NCBI GenBank assembly: GCA_014382585.1
Contig: JACNJL010000036.1
Coordinates: forward strand, 90,565-154,564
Reading direction: 5' to 3'
From: Limisphaerales bacterium
Lineage (GTDB): Bacteria > Verrucomicrobiota > Verrucomicrobiia > Limisphaerales > UBA1100
DNA length: 64,000 bases
The translations under genes and the position numbers were made by a program. Each line of letters opens with the position of its first letter. The stretch's first letter is position 1. A model generated the notes under the pieces. That model saw nothing but the letters and a program-made list of their open reading frames with translations, searched no databases and had not been told where the DNA came from. Of the stretch, positions 8,931 to 16,992 are shown piece after piece.

Positions 8931-10016
8931 TTATCCTTTTGTAATTTCATCAAGCGAAACTGCGCGGTGTTCTTCAGCACTCAAATATGCTGCATCCACC
9001 AGTGCCATCGTGTCTAAATTATCCCGCCCATTAATGGCAGGTGGATCGCCGGTTTCCAGTGCGATGAGCAGTTGCGCCATCGTGCCAATGAAGGCGTCAG
9101 GGAACCAGCTTTCTTGCCAGCTGGGCGTGTGAAAATCTTTGTCGCCTTTGGTGGCGTAACGGAGGGTCGAGGGCGTGGTGTGGGGATCGTGGCACCAGCC
9201 GATATCGCCGATGGCGAGGCCGTCGAGGCCTTCGATGCGCCATTGGATGCCGATGTCAGCGGGGGCGCCTTCGCGGGCGGGGCCGGTCCACGTGTCGTCA
9301 ATGGCGATGACGCGAAGGCCATTATTGTATTCGAGGATGTAACTGGCGATGCCGTCGGTGTGTGGGAACTCGGTGCGCGGGTCGGTGCGCGTGCTGCAGT
9401 AGATGCGCTCGGGATTGCCGAACCAATATCGAAAGGTGTCGATATGGTGAATGGACATAATCCGCAGCGTGACCCAACCTTGTTCTTTAATCCACGGTTT
9501 CCAGTGTGGGATGCCACGCATATCGAGCGTGGCCAGGACGGGCTCGCCGATGGTGCCGTTGTCCAAAAGGGTTTTGGCGGCGCGCACGGATTGGTCGTAC
9601 CGCATATTTTGGTTCACGGCCAAAACGATGCCGGCGGCTTCGCACGCTTCCACGGCGGCGACGGCTTCGGCATAGTTTGTGCCGAGCGGTTTTTGCGCGA
9701 GGATGCCTTTGGCGGTGCCGCGCGCGCAGGCGGCTTGGATGAGTTCGAGTTGTTTGTGCGGCGGCACGGCGAGGTCGAGCACTTCGATGGACTCATCGTC
9801 GAGCAGTTGATCGATGGAATCGTAAACGGTGGCGATGTTGTGTTGCACGGCGCAGATCGCGGCGTTTTCCTTCGTGCGACCGGCGATGGCAACGGGGTTG
9901 AAGCCGGCTTTGCGATAGGCTGCCAAATGGCAGTCGCTCATTATAAATCCGCTGCCAACGCAGCCGATGCGCCAGTCCTTACGCGCGGGGAGGGGGGAGT
10001 GGATGTCCAGATTCAT
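8931..10016 (-). CDS. Gfo/Idh/MocA family oxidoreductase
   Basis: Start at ATG 10016, giving 361 residues that open with the Rossmann motif (IGCVGSGFIMSDCHLAAYR); the frame extends upstream inside the PhyH gene but without domain content. The NAD(P)-binding domain has GILAQKPLGTNYAEA, carrying the family Lys (commonly EKP), and the C-terminal alpha/beta domain contains IMSIHHIDTFRYWFG with the conserved His pair region. It is expected to oxidise or reduce a sugar, inositol or amino sugar using NAD(P). The start codon overlaps the PhyH stop by 4 bases, indicating translational coupling. Confidence 0.88.
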   Translation of the reverse strand: MNLDIHSPLPARKDWRIGCVGSGFIMSDCHLAAYRKAGFNPVAIAGRTKENAAICAVQHNIATVYDSIDQLLDDESIEVLDLAVPPHKQLELIQAACARGTAKGILAQKPLGTNYAEAVAAVEACEAAGIVLAVNQNMRYDQSVRAAKTLLDNGTIGEPVLATLDMRGIPHWKPWIKEQGWVTLRIMSIHHIDTFRYWFGNPERIYCSTRTDPRTEFPHTDGIASYILEYNNGLRVIAIDDTWTGPAREGAPADIGIQWRIEGLDGLAIGDIGWCHDPHTTPSTLRYATKGDKDFHTPSWQESWFPDAFIGTMAQLLIALETGDPPAINGRDNLDTMALVDAAYLSAEEHRAVSLDEITKG

Positions 10017-10846
10017 GCGTCGGTTTTTTCGCCCGCGCCGGTGGTGGCGTCTGCTGATGGATTCCAAAAGTCCGCGTCTTGTTCGAAAAGTTTTGCGCCC
10101 ATTTCTTTGATGGCCTGATCGGGCAGTTTTTCGACGGGCGAGTAAAACGGGTGATGCGATTCTTTGTAGGGATTGTTGTGCTTGGTGTTGTAGCAGCAAA
10201 TGAGTGACCAACGGGGATGCTCGGAGGTGTTTTGGTCTGAGCGATGGAGGAGGTTGCTGTGGAAAAAAAGCGTGTCGCCGGGGGCGAGTTCGACGTGCAC
10301 CAACTCCATTATCTTGGCGGCTTCAGCGGTGCGTTCGGGGTCGGCTCCGGTTTGGTCGCCGTAGCGGCCGTGCTCGAGGCGGCCGAGTTTGTGCGAGCTT
10401 TTCAAAACCTGAAGGCAACCGTTGGCGCGCGTGTTGGGATCGACTGCGATGAATGCCGAGCCCATATCGGGCCAAAGACAGCCGTTTTGATACCAATAGC
10501 CGTAGTCCTGATGCCAACTCCACGCGCCGCCGGTGCGCGGTTGTTTGATGCTCATTTTGCTGTGGTAATGATAAACCTCATCGCCGAGTAACGCTTCCAT
10601 GGTGTTCACGATGCGCTCGCTACGGGCGATGGCGCCCCACAAATCTTCGCCCGCGGAATTCCAAAGCACCAGCTGCGCCTTGCCGCCTTCGCCGTCTTTG
10701 AGATCGTAGGCGTTTTCTTTAAACGATTGGTCGGCACGCGCGGCGGCGCGGAGGATGTCCGCCTCATCAGTATCGAAGAGGCCGCGTACAATGAGATAGC
10801 CGTCTTCGTGGAAGGAAGAAATGTTTTCTTCAGAAACGGTGGACAT
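10013..10846 (-). CDS. Phytanoyl-CoA dioxygenase (PhyH) family protein
   Basis: Start at ATG 10846 (MSTVSEENISSFHEDGYLIV), which matches the usual PhyH opening F-x-x-D/E-G-Y-x-x-x. Fe(II)/2-oxoglutarate oxygenase ligands are visible: WHQDYGYWYQ gives H-x-D and TLFFHSNLLHRSDQN gives the distal His region, with a conserved Arg (HPRWSLICCYN) expected to bind 2-oxoglutarate. About 277 residues, the normal length. Such enzymes in PVC genomes hydroxylate varied small molecules; the true substrate is unknown and phytanoyl-CoA itself is unlikely. It implies access to oxygen. Lies in the operon between the LarA-like and Gfo genes. Confidence 0.85.
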   Translation of the reverse strand: MSTVSEENISSFHEDGYLIVRGLFDTDEADILRAAARADQSFKENAYDLKDGEGGKAQLVLWNSAGEDLWGAIARSERIVNTMEALLGDEVYHYHSKMSIKQPRTGGAWSWHQDYGYWYQNGCLWPDMGSAFIAVDPNTRANGCLQVLKSSHKLGRLEHGRYGDQTGADPERTAEAAKIMELVHVELAPGDTLFFHSNLLHRSDQNTSEHPRWSLICCYNTKHNNPYKESHHPFYSPVEKLPDQAIKEMGAKLFEQDADFWNPSADATTGAGEKTDA

Positions 10847-10877
10847 CAGGTGACGATGCCGAGCGCATACGCGGATG

Positions 10878-12170
10878 TCAACCGTCCGTGCCGCCGGCCC
10901 AGTCGGGGCGTTGCCGGAGGTGGTATAATCGCTCGCCGGCTTTGCGTTCCAGGAAAACGCCTTCGGCCTCGCGGTTGGCGTAGTCTTCAATGTTGATCGT
11001 GCGGTGATCGATGTAGCCGAGGTTGATTTGTTTGCAAACTTCCTCGGGAATGCCGGTGGCGAGCATGACGGTAACGCGCGGTTGTTCGTTGCCGTGACCG
11101 TCCACCGTGCCGATGCCCTTCACGTGGCCGGAGTGCGCGAGCAACCCCCACGGAAAATCTTTGAACTGCTCCCAGTGATATTCGAGATACGAGGAGCAGT
11201 GGTATCCGATTTGTTTCAAAATTTCACCGTGCGAAAAGCTGACCTCGGTGATGTGTGGCGCGTAGATGATGAGTTTGCCGCCGTCGGCGAGGATGGGCTC
11301 GAGCTTGTACATGCATTTGCCGCCAACCCAAAGATCGTCGTACATTGGCGGCGCACAGGAAACGATGGTGTGAAAGGGGCGATCTTTGTAAGTGATGTGT
11401 TCAGTGGCGGAAAGATCGCTGGCGGCGTCCCACGCGCTTTCGGGTGTGCCAAAGAAAAGTCCGGCGAGCGATTTGTCCGGTCGCACGACCATGCAGAAAC
11501 AGGTTTTTTCGATGTCCACCATTGCACCGGCGTGATCGACAATTTTACGGACGGGCGTCCATTTGCTGCCGATGATCATCGGATTGGTGACCACTGCGCC
11601 GAGCCAATGGAAAAAATTCAGCACCTCCGGCCCGCTGATGCCGGGGAACAGATATTTGTTGCCGCCGGAAAAGCCGACCACCTCGTGCGGAAACACCGGC
11701 CCAAGAATCATCACTTGATCGTACTCGTAAATCTTGCGGTTGATTTCCACCGGCACGTCCATTTCAAAACGCCCGCCCGAAAGCTCGCTAATGGTACTGG
11801 CGGGAATGGTGCCGAGATTGCGCATTGCATCGGGGTTGTCCCACTCGTGATTGTGAAACGCGACGTCCGCGTATGGTCCGCGGCGCTCGTCGAGCGTAAT
11901 TTCCAGCCGCTCGCAAATCGCCTCCTCGCTCATCGCGTGATGCGTACCCAGCGCGATCATCACATCGAGCTTCGCTGCGCTTCCGCCAATTTGCGCGTGG
12001 ATCGCTTTGAACAATTGGCCGACGGGAGCCGTGCGCGTGGCATCAGGGACGATGAGTAAAACTTTTTTGCCGACGTACTCCGCCGCGGGTAACGATTGCG
12101 TGACGAGTTTGTTGACTTGTGATTCGGTTAACGAAATTTCAGTTTCGGCAATTTTGGAATTGAGGTTCAT
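10878..12170 (-). CDS. LarA-like (DUF2088) nickel-pincer racemase/epimerase family protein
   Basis: A 430-residue protein with lactate racemase-type motifs in order: LLIVPDATRTAP, VMIALGTHHAMSEE, VAFHNHEWDNP, then FPHEVVGFSGGNKYLFPGI near residue 160-178, where the Lys after GGN corresponds to the residue that carries the nickel-pincer nucleotide in Lactobacillus LarA, and the preceding His to a nickel or catalytic ligand. C-terminal KGIGTVDGHGNE and a final alpha/beta part complete the fold. LarA homologues racemise or epimerise 2-hydroxyacids, including sugar acids; with an SDR upstream and a Gfo/TIM-barrel pair downstream a sugar-acid substrate is inferred. larB, larC and larE for cofactor synthesis are not in this window. 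Confidence 0.8.
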   Translation of the reverse strand: MNLNSKIAETEISLTESQVNKLVTQSLPAAEYVGKKVLLIVPDATRTAPVGQLFKAIHAQIGGSAAKLDVMIALGTHHAMSEEAICERLEITLDERRGPYADVAFHNHEWDNPDAMRNLGTIPASTISELSGGRFEMDVPVEINRKIYEYDQVMILGPVFPHEVVGFSGGNKYLFPGISGPEVLNFFHWLGAVVTNPMIIGSKWTPVRKIVDHAGAMVDIEKTCFCMVVRPDKSLAGLFFGTPESAWDAASDLSATEHITYKDRPFHTIVSCAPPMYDDLWVGGKCMYKLEPILADGGKLIIYAPHITEVSFSHGEILKQIGYHCSSYLEYHWEQFKDFPWGLLAHSGHVKGIGTVDGHGNEQPRVTVMLATGIPEEVCKQINLGYIDHRTINIEDYANREAEGVFLERKAGERLYHLRQRPDWAGGTDG

Positions 12171-12206
12171 TTTGTGATGGACGAGCTTCGCGTGTCTCTG
12201 CCGGGA

Positions 12207-13013
12207 TTAAATTGTTTGCGATAGAAACCCGCCGTCCACCACGATGTCCGAGCCGGTCACAAAGCTGGCGGCCTTTTCGCTGGCGAGGTACACGGCGGCT
12301 CCGCCCAGCTCGCTTACATCGCCGAAGCGGCCCATCGCGGTGTGGCCGAAAATGGCTTGGCCCCGTTCGGTGGGGGTGCCGTCTTCTTTTAAGAGCAATT
12401 TTTTGTTTTGTTCCGCTGGGAAAAATCCGGGCGTGATGCTGTTCACGCGCACGCCTTGGGGGGCCCATTCGCGGGCGAGGAATCGCGTGGCGCTGAGCAC
12501 GGCGGCTTTGGAGGCGGAATAGGCGATCACTTTGGAAAGCGGCAAATGCGAGGTGACGCTGGCAATGTTGATGATGCTGCCTTTGCCGCGCCCGCACATC
12601 GCGGGGCCGAATTCCTGGCACGGGAGGAGAAAGCCGCCCACGAGGTTGAGGTCAAACACCTTCGCCCAAGCCGGTTGGGGGATTTTTTCAAAGGGCATCT
12701 CGGGCGTGACGGTGGCATCGGGATGGTTGCCGCCGGCGGCGTTTAGCAAAATCGTGGGCGCGCCGAGGGCTTTGGTTACGGCTTCGTGACAGCTTTTGAG
12801 GCTGGCGGGATCCATCGCGTCGCAGGCGAAAAACTGTGCGGTGCCGCCGGCATCGGTAATTTCTTTTACCCGTGCGTCACCGCGTTCGGCGCTGCGACCG
12901 GCCACGGCAATTTTGGCGCCGGCCTCGGCCATGGCTTGGGCGCAGGCACCGCCGAGGGCTCCGGTGGCACCGATGACTACGGCAACTTCATTGTTCAAAT
13001 CGAATAGACTCAT
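12207..13013 (-). CDS. Short-chain dehydrogenase/reductase, fructuronate reductase-like
   Basis: A classical 268-residue SDR: VAVVIGATGALGG (dinucleotide site), LLNAAGG (NNAG-type motif), IINIASVTSH with the active Ser, and IAYSASKAAV giving Y-x3-K. The C-terminus VTGSDIVVDGGFLSQTI is standard. The insertion around EQNKKLLLKEDGTPTERGQ resembles the Gram-positive-type D-mannonate/fructuronate oxidoreductase subfamily, from memory only. First gene of the operon, 36 bases upstream of the LarA-like gene. Likely interconverts a keto- and hydroxy-sugar acid with NAD(P). Confidence 0.82.
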   Translation of the reverse strand: MSLFDLNNEVAVVIGATGALGGACAQAMAEAGAKIAVAGRSAERGDARVKEITDAGGTAQFFACDAMDPASLKSCHEAVTKALGAPTILLNAAGGNHPDATVTPEMPFEKIPQPAWAKVFDLNLVGGFLLPCQEFGPAMCGRGKGSIINIASVTSHLPLSKVIAYSASKAAVLSATRFLAREWAPQGVRVNSITPGFFPAEQNKKLLLKEDGTPTERGQAIFGHTAMGRFGDVSELGGAAVYLASEKAASFVTGSDIVVDGGFLSQTI

Positions 13014-13097
13014 AAACGCCGAGTATGCGTGAAGGGTTTTGCGCCGAAAAGAAAATAACGGTTGGCGCGGCGGGGCGCGCCCGTTAGGTTCGCGCCG

Positions 13098-14027
13098 ATG
13101 AGCGATTTACCGCAACCGCAAGTGGTCATTACCCACGAGAGCGATTTGGATGGATTTGTGTCCGGCCACCTTCTGCAACGTTTGGCGAACCATTTGTTCG
13201 ACCAACAAACGCTTTTGCAGGCGTGGAATTACACCAACTTCGAACGGCGCCCGCTGCGCGAACACTGCGCGTGGGTGTGCGATCTCAATTTTTCCAAACG
13301 CATGGACCGCGATAATTGGTTGATCGTGGACCATCACCAAACCGATGTGGATCCGCAACGCGCGCGGCTGATTCTCGATCACTCCAAGTCCGCCAGTTTG
13401 CTGTGTTACGAACTTTGCAAAGAGCACGGGCTTGGCAATGAGAAGCTCGATCGGCTCGTGCATTTTACCAACGTGGGCGATTTGTATCTCACGGATGACC
13501 CGCACTTCACGGAGTCCATCGATTACGGCAGCCTCATCAAGCAGTATATGTTTTGGAATATCGCCAAGCTCATCGAGGGCGATTTGGAATCGTTGGTGGA
13601 TCATCCGCTCATCGAAGTCATTGCCACGCGGCGGCGGGTTGAAAATCCGATCGGCTACGAATACGCCAAGGCGCATATCACGCCGTTGTCGGACACGGTG
13701 GCCATGATCGAATCGCCCATCGGCGATACCAACGCGGTGGTGCATCAAATGCTGACCGAAGAAGTCATCTCGCAGCCGGTCATCCTCACGGCGGTGACGC
13801 GCAACCGTTCGGTGAGCGTGAGCTTGCGCAGTCGCAATGGTGAAGCATTGCCGGTGGCTAAACTGCTTCAAGGCGGCGGCCATCCCAATGCGTGTGGCGC
13901 CACGCTGCCGCAGACGGTGCAGCGCATTCCGGACGCGGTGGATTATTTGAAGAAAACCCTGGACCCGAAGCCGGGTGGAGATGGGCTTGGGAGTTTGGGG
14001 GATGCATTGGAGGGATTGAAAGTGTAA
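13098..14027 (+). CDS. DHH-family phosphoesterase
   Basis: From ATG 13098, 309 residues. ITHESDLDGFVSG is the first metal motif (usually D-x-D; here ESDLDG), WVCDLNF the next, and WLIVDHHQTD the DHH signature. A C-terminal DHHA1-type substrate motif, GGGHPNACGATLP, is present. The family includes RecJ, NrnA oligoribonucleases and c-di-AMP phosphodiesterases; the size and GGGHP motif fit NrnA-like enzymes that degrade nanoRNA or pAp, but the exact substrate is open. Divergent from the SDR operon at 13013, with both promoters in an 84-base gap. Confidence 0.82.
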   Translation: MSDLPQPQVVITHESDLDGFVSGHLLQRLANHLFDQQTLLQAWNYTNFERRPLREHCAWVCDLNFSKRMDRDNWLIVDHHQTDVDPQRARLILDHSKSASLLCYELCKEHGLGNEKLDRLVHFTNVGDLYLTDDPHFTESIDYGSLIKQYMFWNIAKLIEGDLESLVDHPLIEVIATRRRVENPIGYEYAKAHITPLSDTVAMIESPIGDTNAVVHQMLTEEVISQPVILTAVTRNRSVSVSLRSRNGEALPVAKLLQGGGHPNACGATLPQTVQRIPDAVDYLKKTLDPKPGGDGLGSLGDALEGLKV

Positions 14028-14051
14028 CGATTGGGACGGCGCAAGGTGTCT

Positions 14052-14684
14052 CTACCGGGCTTCGAGCCATTCTTTCAATTTCAGCAACGCATTGGCGCGG
14101 TGGCTGTTTTGGCTTTTTGTTGGCTCGCCGAGTTCGGCGAAGGTTTGGTTGTGGCCTTCGGGTTGAAAGAGGGGGTCGTAGCCGAATCCGTGACTGCCGC
14201 GCGGCTCCTCGATGATTTGGCCTTCGCATACGCCGTGGAAAATTTCCGGTTTGCCGTATTGTCCCGCGCGGGCGAGCGCGATCACGCAGCGGAAGCGAGC
14301 GGCGCGGTGGTGTTTTTTTTGGCCGGAAAGTTCGTGTAACAGTTTGGCGTTGTTTTTTTGGTCGGGGGTATTTCCCGCGTGCGAATCGGTGGCGGCGTAG
14401 CGGGCGCTTCGCACACCGGGCGCGCCGTCGAGCGCATCCACTTCGAGGCCGGAATCATCGGCGAGCACCCAGCCTTCATTCCAGTCCTCATTTTGCTTGA
14501 GCCAGTTGACGAGAGAAAGCGCCTTGAGCGCGGCATTGCCAGCGAGGGTGCGGGCGGTTTCTTCCACCTCGGGGGCATCGGGGAAATCGGCCAACGTGCG
14601 GCAGGCGAACTCCGGCCCGAGGAGGGCCTGGATTTCTTCCGCCTTGTGCGCGTTGCCGGTGGCGATGACCACGGAAGTGGCCAC
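14052..14684 (-). CDS. rdgB: Non-canonical purine NTP pyrophosphatase (RdgB/HAM1)
   Basis: A 210-residue protein with the family landmarks: VVIATGNAHKAEEIQALL at the start (usually T-x-N-x-x-K), VLADDSGLEVDALDGAPGV, SARYA, and GFGYDPLFQPEGHNQTFAEL near the end. It hydrolyses dITP and XTP to the monophosphate, preventing incorporation of deaminated purines into DNA. The start is GTG at 14684, sharing one base with the TAG of the upstream SPFH gene, so translation is coupled. Confidence 0.92.
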   Translation of the reverse strand: MATSVVIATGNAHKAEEIQALLGPEFACRTLADFPDAPEVEETARTLAGNAALKALSLVNWLKQNEDWNEGWVLADDSGLEVDALDGAPGVRSARYAATDSHAGNTPDQKNNAKLLHELSGQKKHHRAARFRCVIALARAGQYGKPEIFHGVCEGQIIEEPRGSHGFGYDPLFQPEGHNQTFAELGEPTKSQNSHRANALLKLKEWLEAR

Positions 14685-15706
14685 TACGATTTGCCAATAC
14701 CGCTGAGCAGATCTTTGATGCCGCCGAGTGAACCGATGACGCCGGTAGCCTCGTAAGGCACGTAGACGACTTTGTTGTCTTTGCCGGAGGTCATGGTTTG
14801 TAGCGACTCCAAGTAGCGAACCGCGATGAGGTATTGTGCGGGGTCGCTTTTGGTTCCGCCGAGGCTTTCGGTGAGCAGCGTGATGGCGGTCTTTTCCGCT
14901 TCGGCTACTTTGATACGGGCGTTGGCTTCACCTTCGGCTCTTAAGATCTCGGATTGTTTCTGGCCCTCGGCGCGTTTGATTTGTGATTCACGGACACCCT
15001 CGGCTTCGAGAATAGCGGATCGTTTTTCGCCTTCGGCCTCAAGAATGGTGGCGCGGCGATCGCGCTCGGCACGCATTTGTTTTTCCATCGCCTGTTGAAT
15101 GTCGGGCGGCGGGGTGATGTCCTTGAGTTCCACGCGGTTGACTTTCACGCCCCATTTGTCGGTGGCCTCGTCCATCACGCGGCTGAGCTCGGAGTTGATG
15201 ACTGCGCGCGAGGTGAGGCATTCGTCGAGGTCCATTTTGCCGGCCACATTTCGCAGATTGGTTTTGCAAAGTTTTTCAATCGCATCGGGGAGGTTGGCGA
15301 TTTCGTATACCGCCGCGTGTACGTCGGTGATTTGGAAATACAACATCGCGTCAATCTCGATGTTCACGTTGTCCTTGGTGATCACGTTTTGCTTGGCAAA
15401 ATCAAACACCTGTTCGCGCATATCAATGGTGGTGCGCTCGGAGGTGATCACGTATTCGATGCCGCTGATGTCCGTCCTTTTGCTGCGCCAAAAAATCGGG
15501 CGCGGGCGGTCCATCACCGGAACGATGACATTCAATCCGCTGTTGAGGATGCGGTCAAATTTACCAAAACGCTCGATGACAATCTGCTCGGCTTGTTTCA
15601 CCACTTTGATGCAGGAGAGAATCGATGAGACAACCACCAGCGCGACGACGATCATAATGCCGTCCAAAATATCGAACGCGAGGATGGGGGTGGGGAGATA
15701 TTCCAT
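14684..15706 (-). CDS. SPFH/Band 7 membrane protein, stomatin or QmcA type
   Basis: A 340-residue protein with one N-terminal membrane helix (MIVVALVVVSSILSCIKVV), then a Band 7 domain (QAEQIVIERFGKFDRILNSG, VPVMDRP, LRNVAGKMDLDECL, WGVKVNRVELKDITPP) and a long charged helix of repeated E-A-E-G units (RATILEAEGEKRSAILEAEG), ending in a glycine-rich tail. This is the architecture of QmcA/stomatin-like proteins that form oligomeric cages in the inner membrane and often work with a NfeD protein. The nfeD-like gene lies directly upstream (27-base gap), supporting that pairing. Precise role (protease modulation or membrane organisation) is inferred. Confidence 0.88.
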   Translation of the reverse strand: MEYLPTPILAFDILDGIMIVVALVVVSSILSCIKVVKQAEQIVIERFGKFDRILNSGLNVIVPVMDRPRPIFWRSKRTDISGIEYVITSERTTIDMREQVFDFAKQNVITKDNVNIEIDAMLYFQITDVHAAVYEIANLPDAIEKLCKTNLRNVAGKMDLDECLTSRAVINSELSRVMDEATDKWGVKVNRVELKDITPPPDIQQAMEKQMRAERDRRATILEAEGEKRSAILEAEGVRESQIKRAEGQKQSEILRAEGEANARIKVAEAEKTAITLLTESLGGTKSDPAQYLIAVRYLESLQTMTSGKDNKVVYVPYEATGVIGSLGGIKDLLSGIGKS

Positions 15707-15733
15707 AATGATAACTTTCAGGAGTTCAATAGG

Positions 15734-16174
15734 TTAAGGGTTTTCGCTCACACTCACAATCGCCTTGGTGCCCTCAATGCGGATCACCGTGGCTTGAGAT
15801 TCTTCTTCGATGATAATGCCGACATCCGAAACAGCCGCCCAATTTTCACCACCGATTTGGATGCGGCCCGTTCCGGCTTGGGCATCCACCTTCTCAGTAA
15901 TTCGGCCTTGCTTGCCGATATAAATATCAATGCCGGTTTCCCCGCCGTCTACTTTGTTCTCCCGCATTCGCATCAACACCGGCCGCAGCGCGAGCAGCAA
16001 CACCACCGAAGTGACGCTGAACCCCAGAAATTGGATGGCCACTTCGCCCCCTGCTTTGGAAATCAGCGAAGCCACGAGGCAACCCAAGCCAAGGGGCCCT
16101 GCAAAGAATGAGGCGGTAAAAATTTCGCCAACAATCAAAACCGCACATAAGATAAGCCAAACATACCATTCCAT
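15734..16174 (-). CDS. NfeD-like membrane protein
   Basis: A short NfeD of 146 residues: two to three membrane helices in the first 75 residues (WLILCAVLIVGEIFTASFF, LGCLVASLISKAG, FLGFSVTSVVLLLALRPVL) followed by an OB-fold (GKQGRITEKVDAQAGTGRIQ, then GENWAAVSDVGIIIEEESQA). It lacks the N-terminal ClpP-like protease domain of long NfeD proteins. Upstream of and co-directional with the SPFH gene, the usual partner. Confidence 0.87.
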   Translation of the reverse strand: MEWYVWLILCAVLIVGEIFTASFFAGPLGLGCLVASLISKAGGEVAIQFLGFSVTSVVLLLALRPVLMRMRENKVDGGETGIDIYIGKQGRITEKVDAQAGTGRIQIGGENWAAVSDVGIIIEEESQATVIRIEGTKAIVSVSENP

Positions 16175-16278
16175 AACAACGACAACTCAGGTCGCGGCAA
16201 TGATTCCGGAAAACAGGTGGAAATGTCAACGCCAAGAACCCCCAAAAAATCACTTGACGATTGGGGGAGTTAAGCTAA

Positions 16279-16314
16279 GTTGACTTAGTCAAATGAATAA
16301 GTCAACTGAGTCAA
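16279..16314 (+). promoter_or_regulatory. Two-copy operator candidate for the toxin-antitoxin operon
   Basis: GTTGACTTAGTCAA at 16279-16292 contains the perfect odd palindrome TTGACT-T-AGTCAA and abuts the antitoxin ATG at 16293. A related copy, GTCAACTGAGTCAA, sits at 16301-16314, exactly 22 bases later (two helical turns), within the first codons. Phd/YefM antitoxins autoregulate by binding paired palindromes at their own start, so the position fits. Binding itself is inference. Confidence 0.55.
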
Positions 16315-16562
16315 TTAAAACCATCACCACGCACGAGGCGAAAACGCACTTGTCCCGATTTCTGGCGGAAGTGGGGCAGGGGGGCGAAGTGGTCATTACC
16401 CGTGGCCGCGAGCCGGTGGCACGACTGGTGGCGGTGCGACGACGCGGTAAAGCGGTGGGCCGGCCCAAGGTGGGCGTGGTGACCTCGGAACCGGTGAAGG
16501 TGGCGGCGGACGCGTTTGCGCCCTTGGAAGGCGCGGACTTAGCAGCTTGGGGACTTGAATGA
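16293..16562 (+). CDS. Type II antitoxin, Phd/YefM family
   Basis: An 89-residue protein: IKTITTHEAKTHLSRFLAEV and GGEVVITRGREPVARLVAV form the complete Phd/YefM DNA-binding fold, followed by a disordered toxin-binding tail ending at LAAWGLE. Its stop overlaps the PIN toxin ATG by 4 bases. It should bind and neutralise the downstream RNase and repress its own operon at the palindromes around its start codon. Confidence 0.9.
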   Translation: MNKSTESIKTITTHEAKTHLSRFLAEVGQGGEVVITRGREPVARLVAVRRRGKAVGRPKVGVVTSEPVKVAADAFAPLEGADLAAWGLE

Positions 16563-16948
16563 AACTCCTGCTCGATACCTGCACGCTCATTTGGCTGGCG
16601 ACTGAGCCCAAGCGGTTGAGCCGCAAGGCGCGCGCAGCGATTGATGACGCTGCCAATGAATTATGGCTGGCGGATGTGAGTGTGCTGGAATTGGGCCTCA
16701 AATATAGCGCGGGCAAAATTGAACTGCCCCAGCCACCGCGCGAATGGGTGGAGGCGCAGTCCACCGTGTGGCGGTTGCGCGCCGCGCCCTTGGATCGGGC
16801 GGTGATGTATCGCGCCACCGAGCTGCCGATTCATCATTCGGATCCTTTCGATCGGTTGCTCGTCGCCACGGCATTGGAGAACGGGCTGACAATTTTGACA
16901 TCGGACGAAGCCATTGCCCGTTATCCGGTTTCAGTATTATGGCGTTAG
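16559..16948 (+). CDS. PIN-domain toxin (VapC-like RNase)
   Basis: A 129-residue PIN domain: [13 protein letters not shown] carries the first acidic residue, [14 protein letters not shown] the conserved Glu, and [18 protein letters not shown] the D-x3-D pair. The final [11 protein letters not shown] contains the fourth acid. These acids build the Mg-dependent active site that cleaves tRNA or other RNA. The sequence type ([15 protein letters not shown]) is the subgroup usually paired with Phd/YefM antitoxins, as here. Confidence 0.9.
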   Translation: MKLLLDTCTLIWLATEPKRLSRKARAAIDDAANELWLADVSVLELGLKYSAGKIELPQPPREWVEAQSTVWRLRAAPLDRAVMYRATELPIHHSDPFDRLLVATALENGLTILTSDEAIARYPVSVLWR

Positions 16949-16992
16949 TTTGCATTGCCCCGCGCCGTTCTTTTCCGCATTATCCGCCGCCG

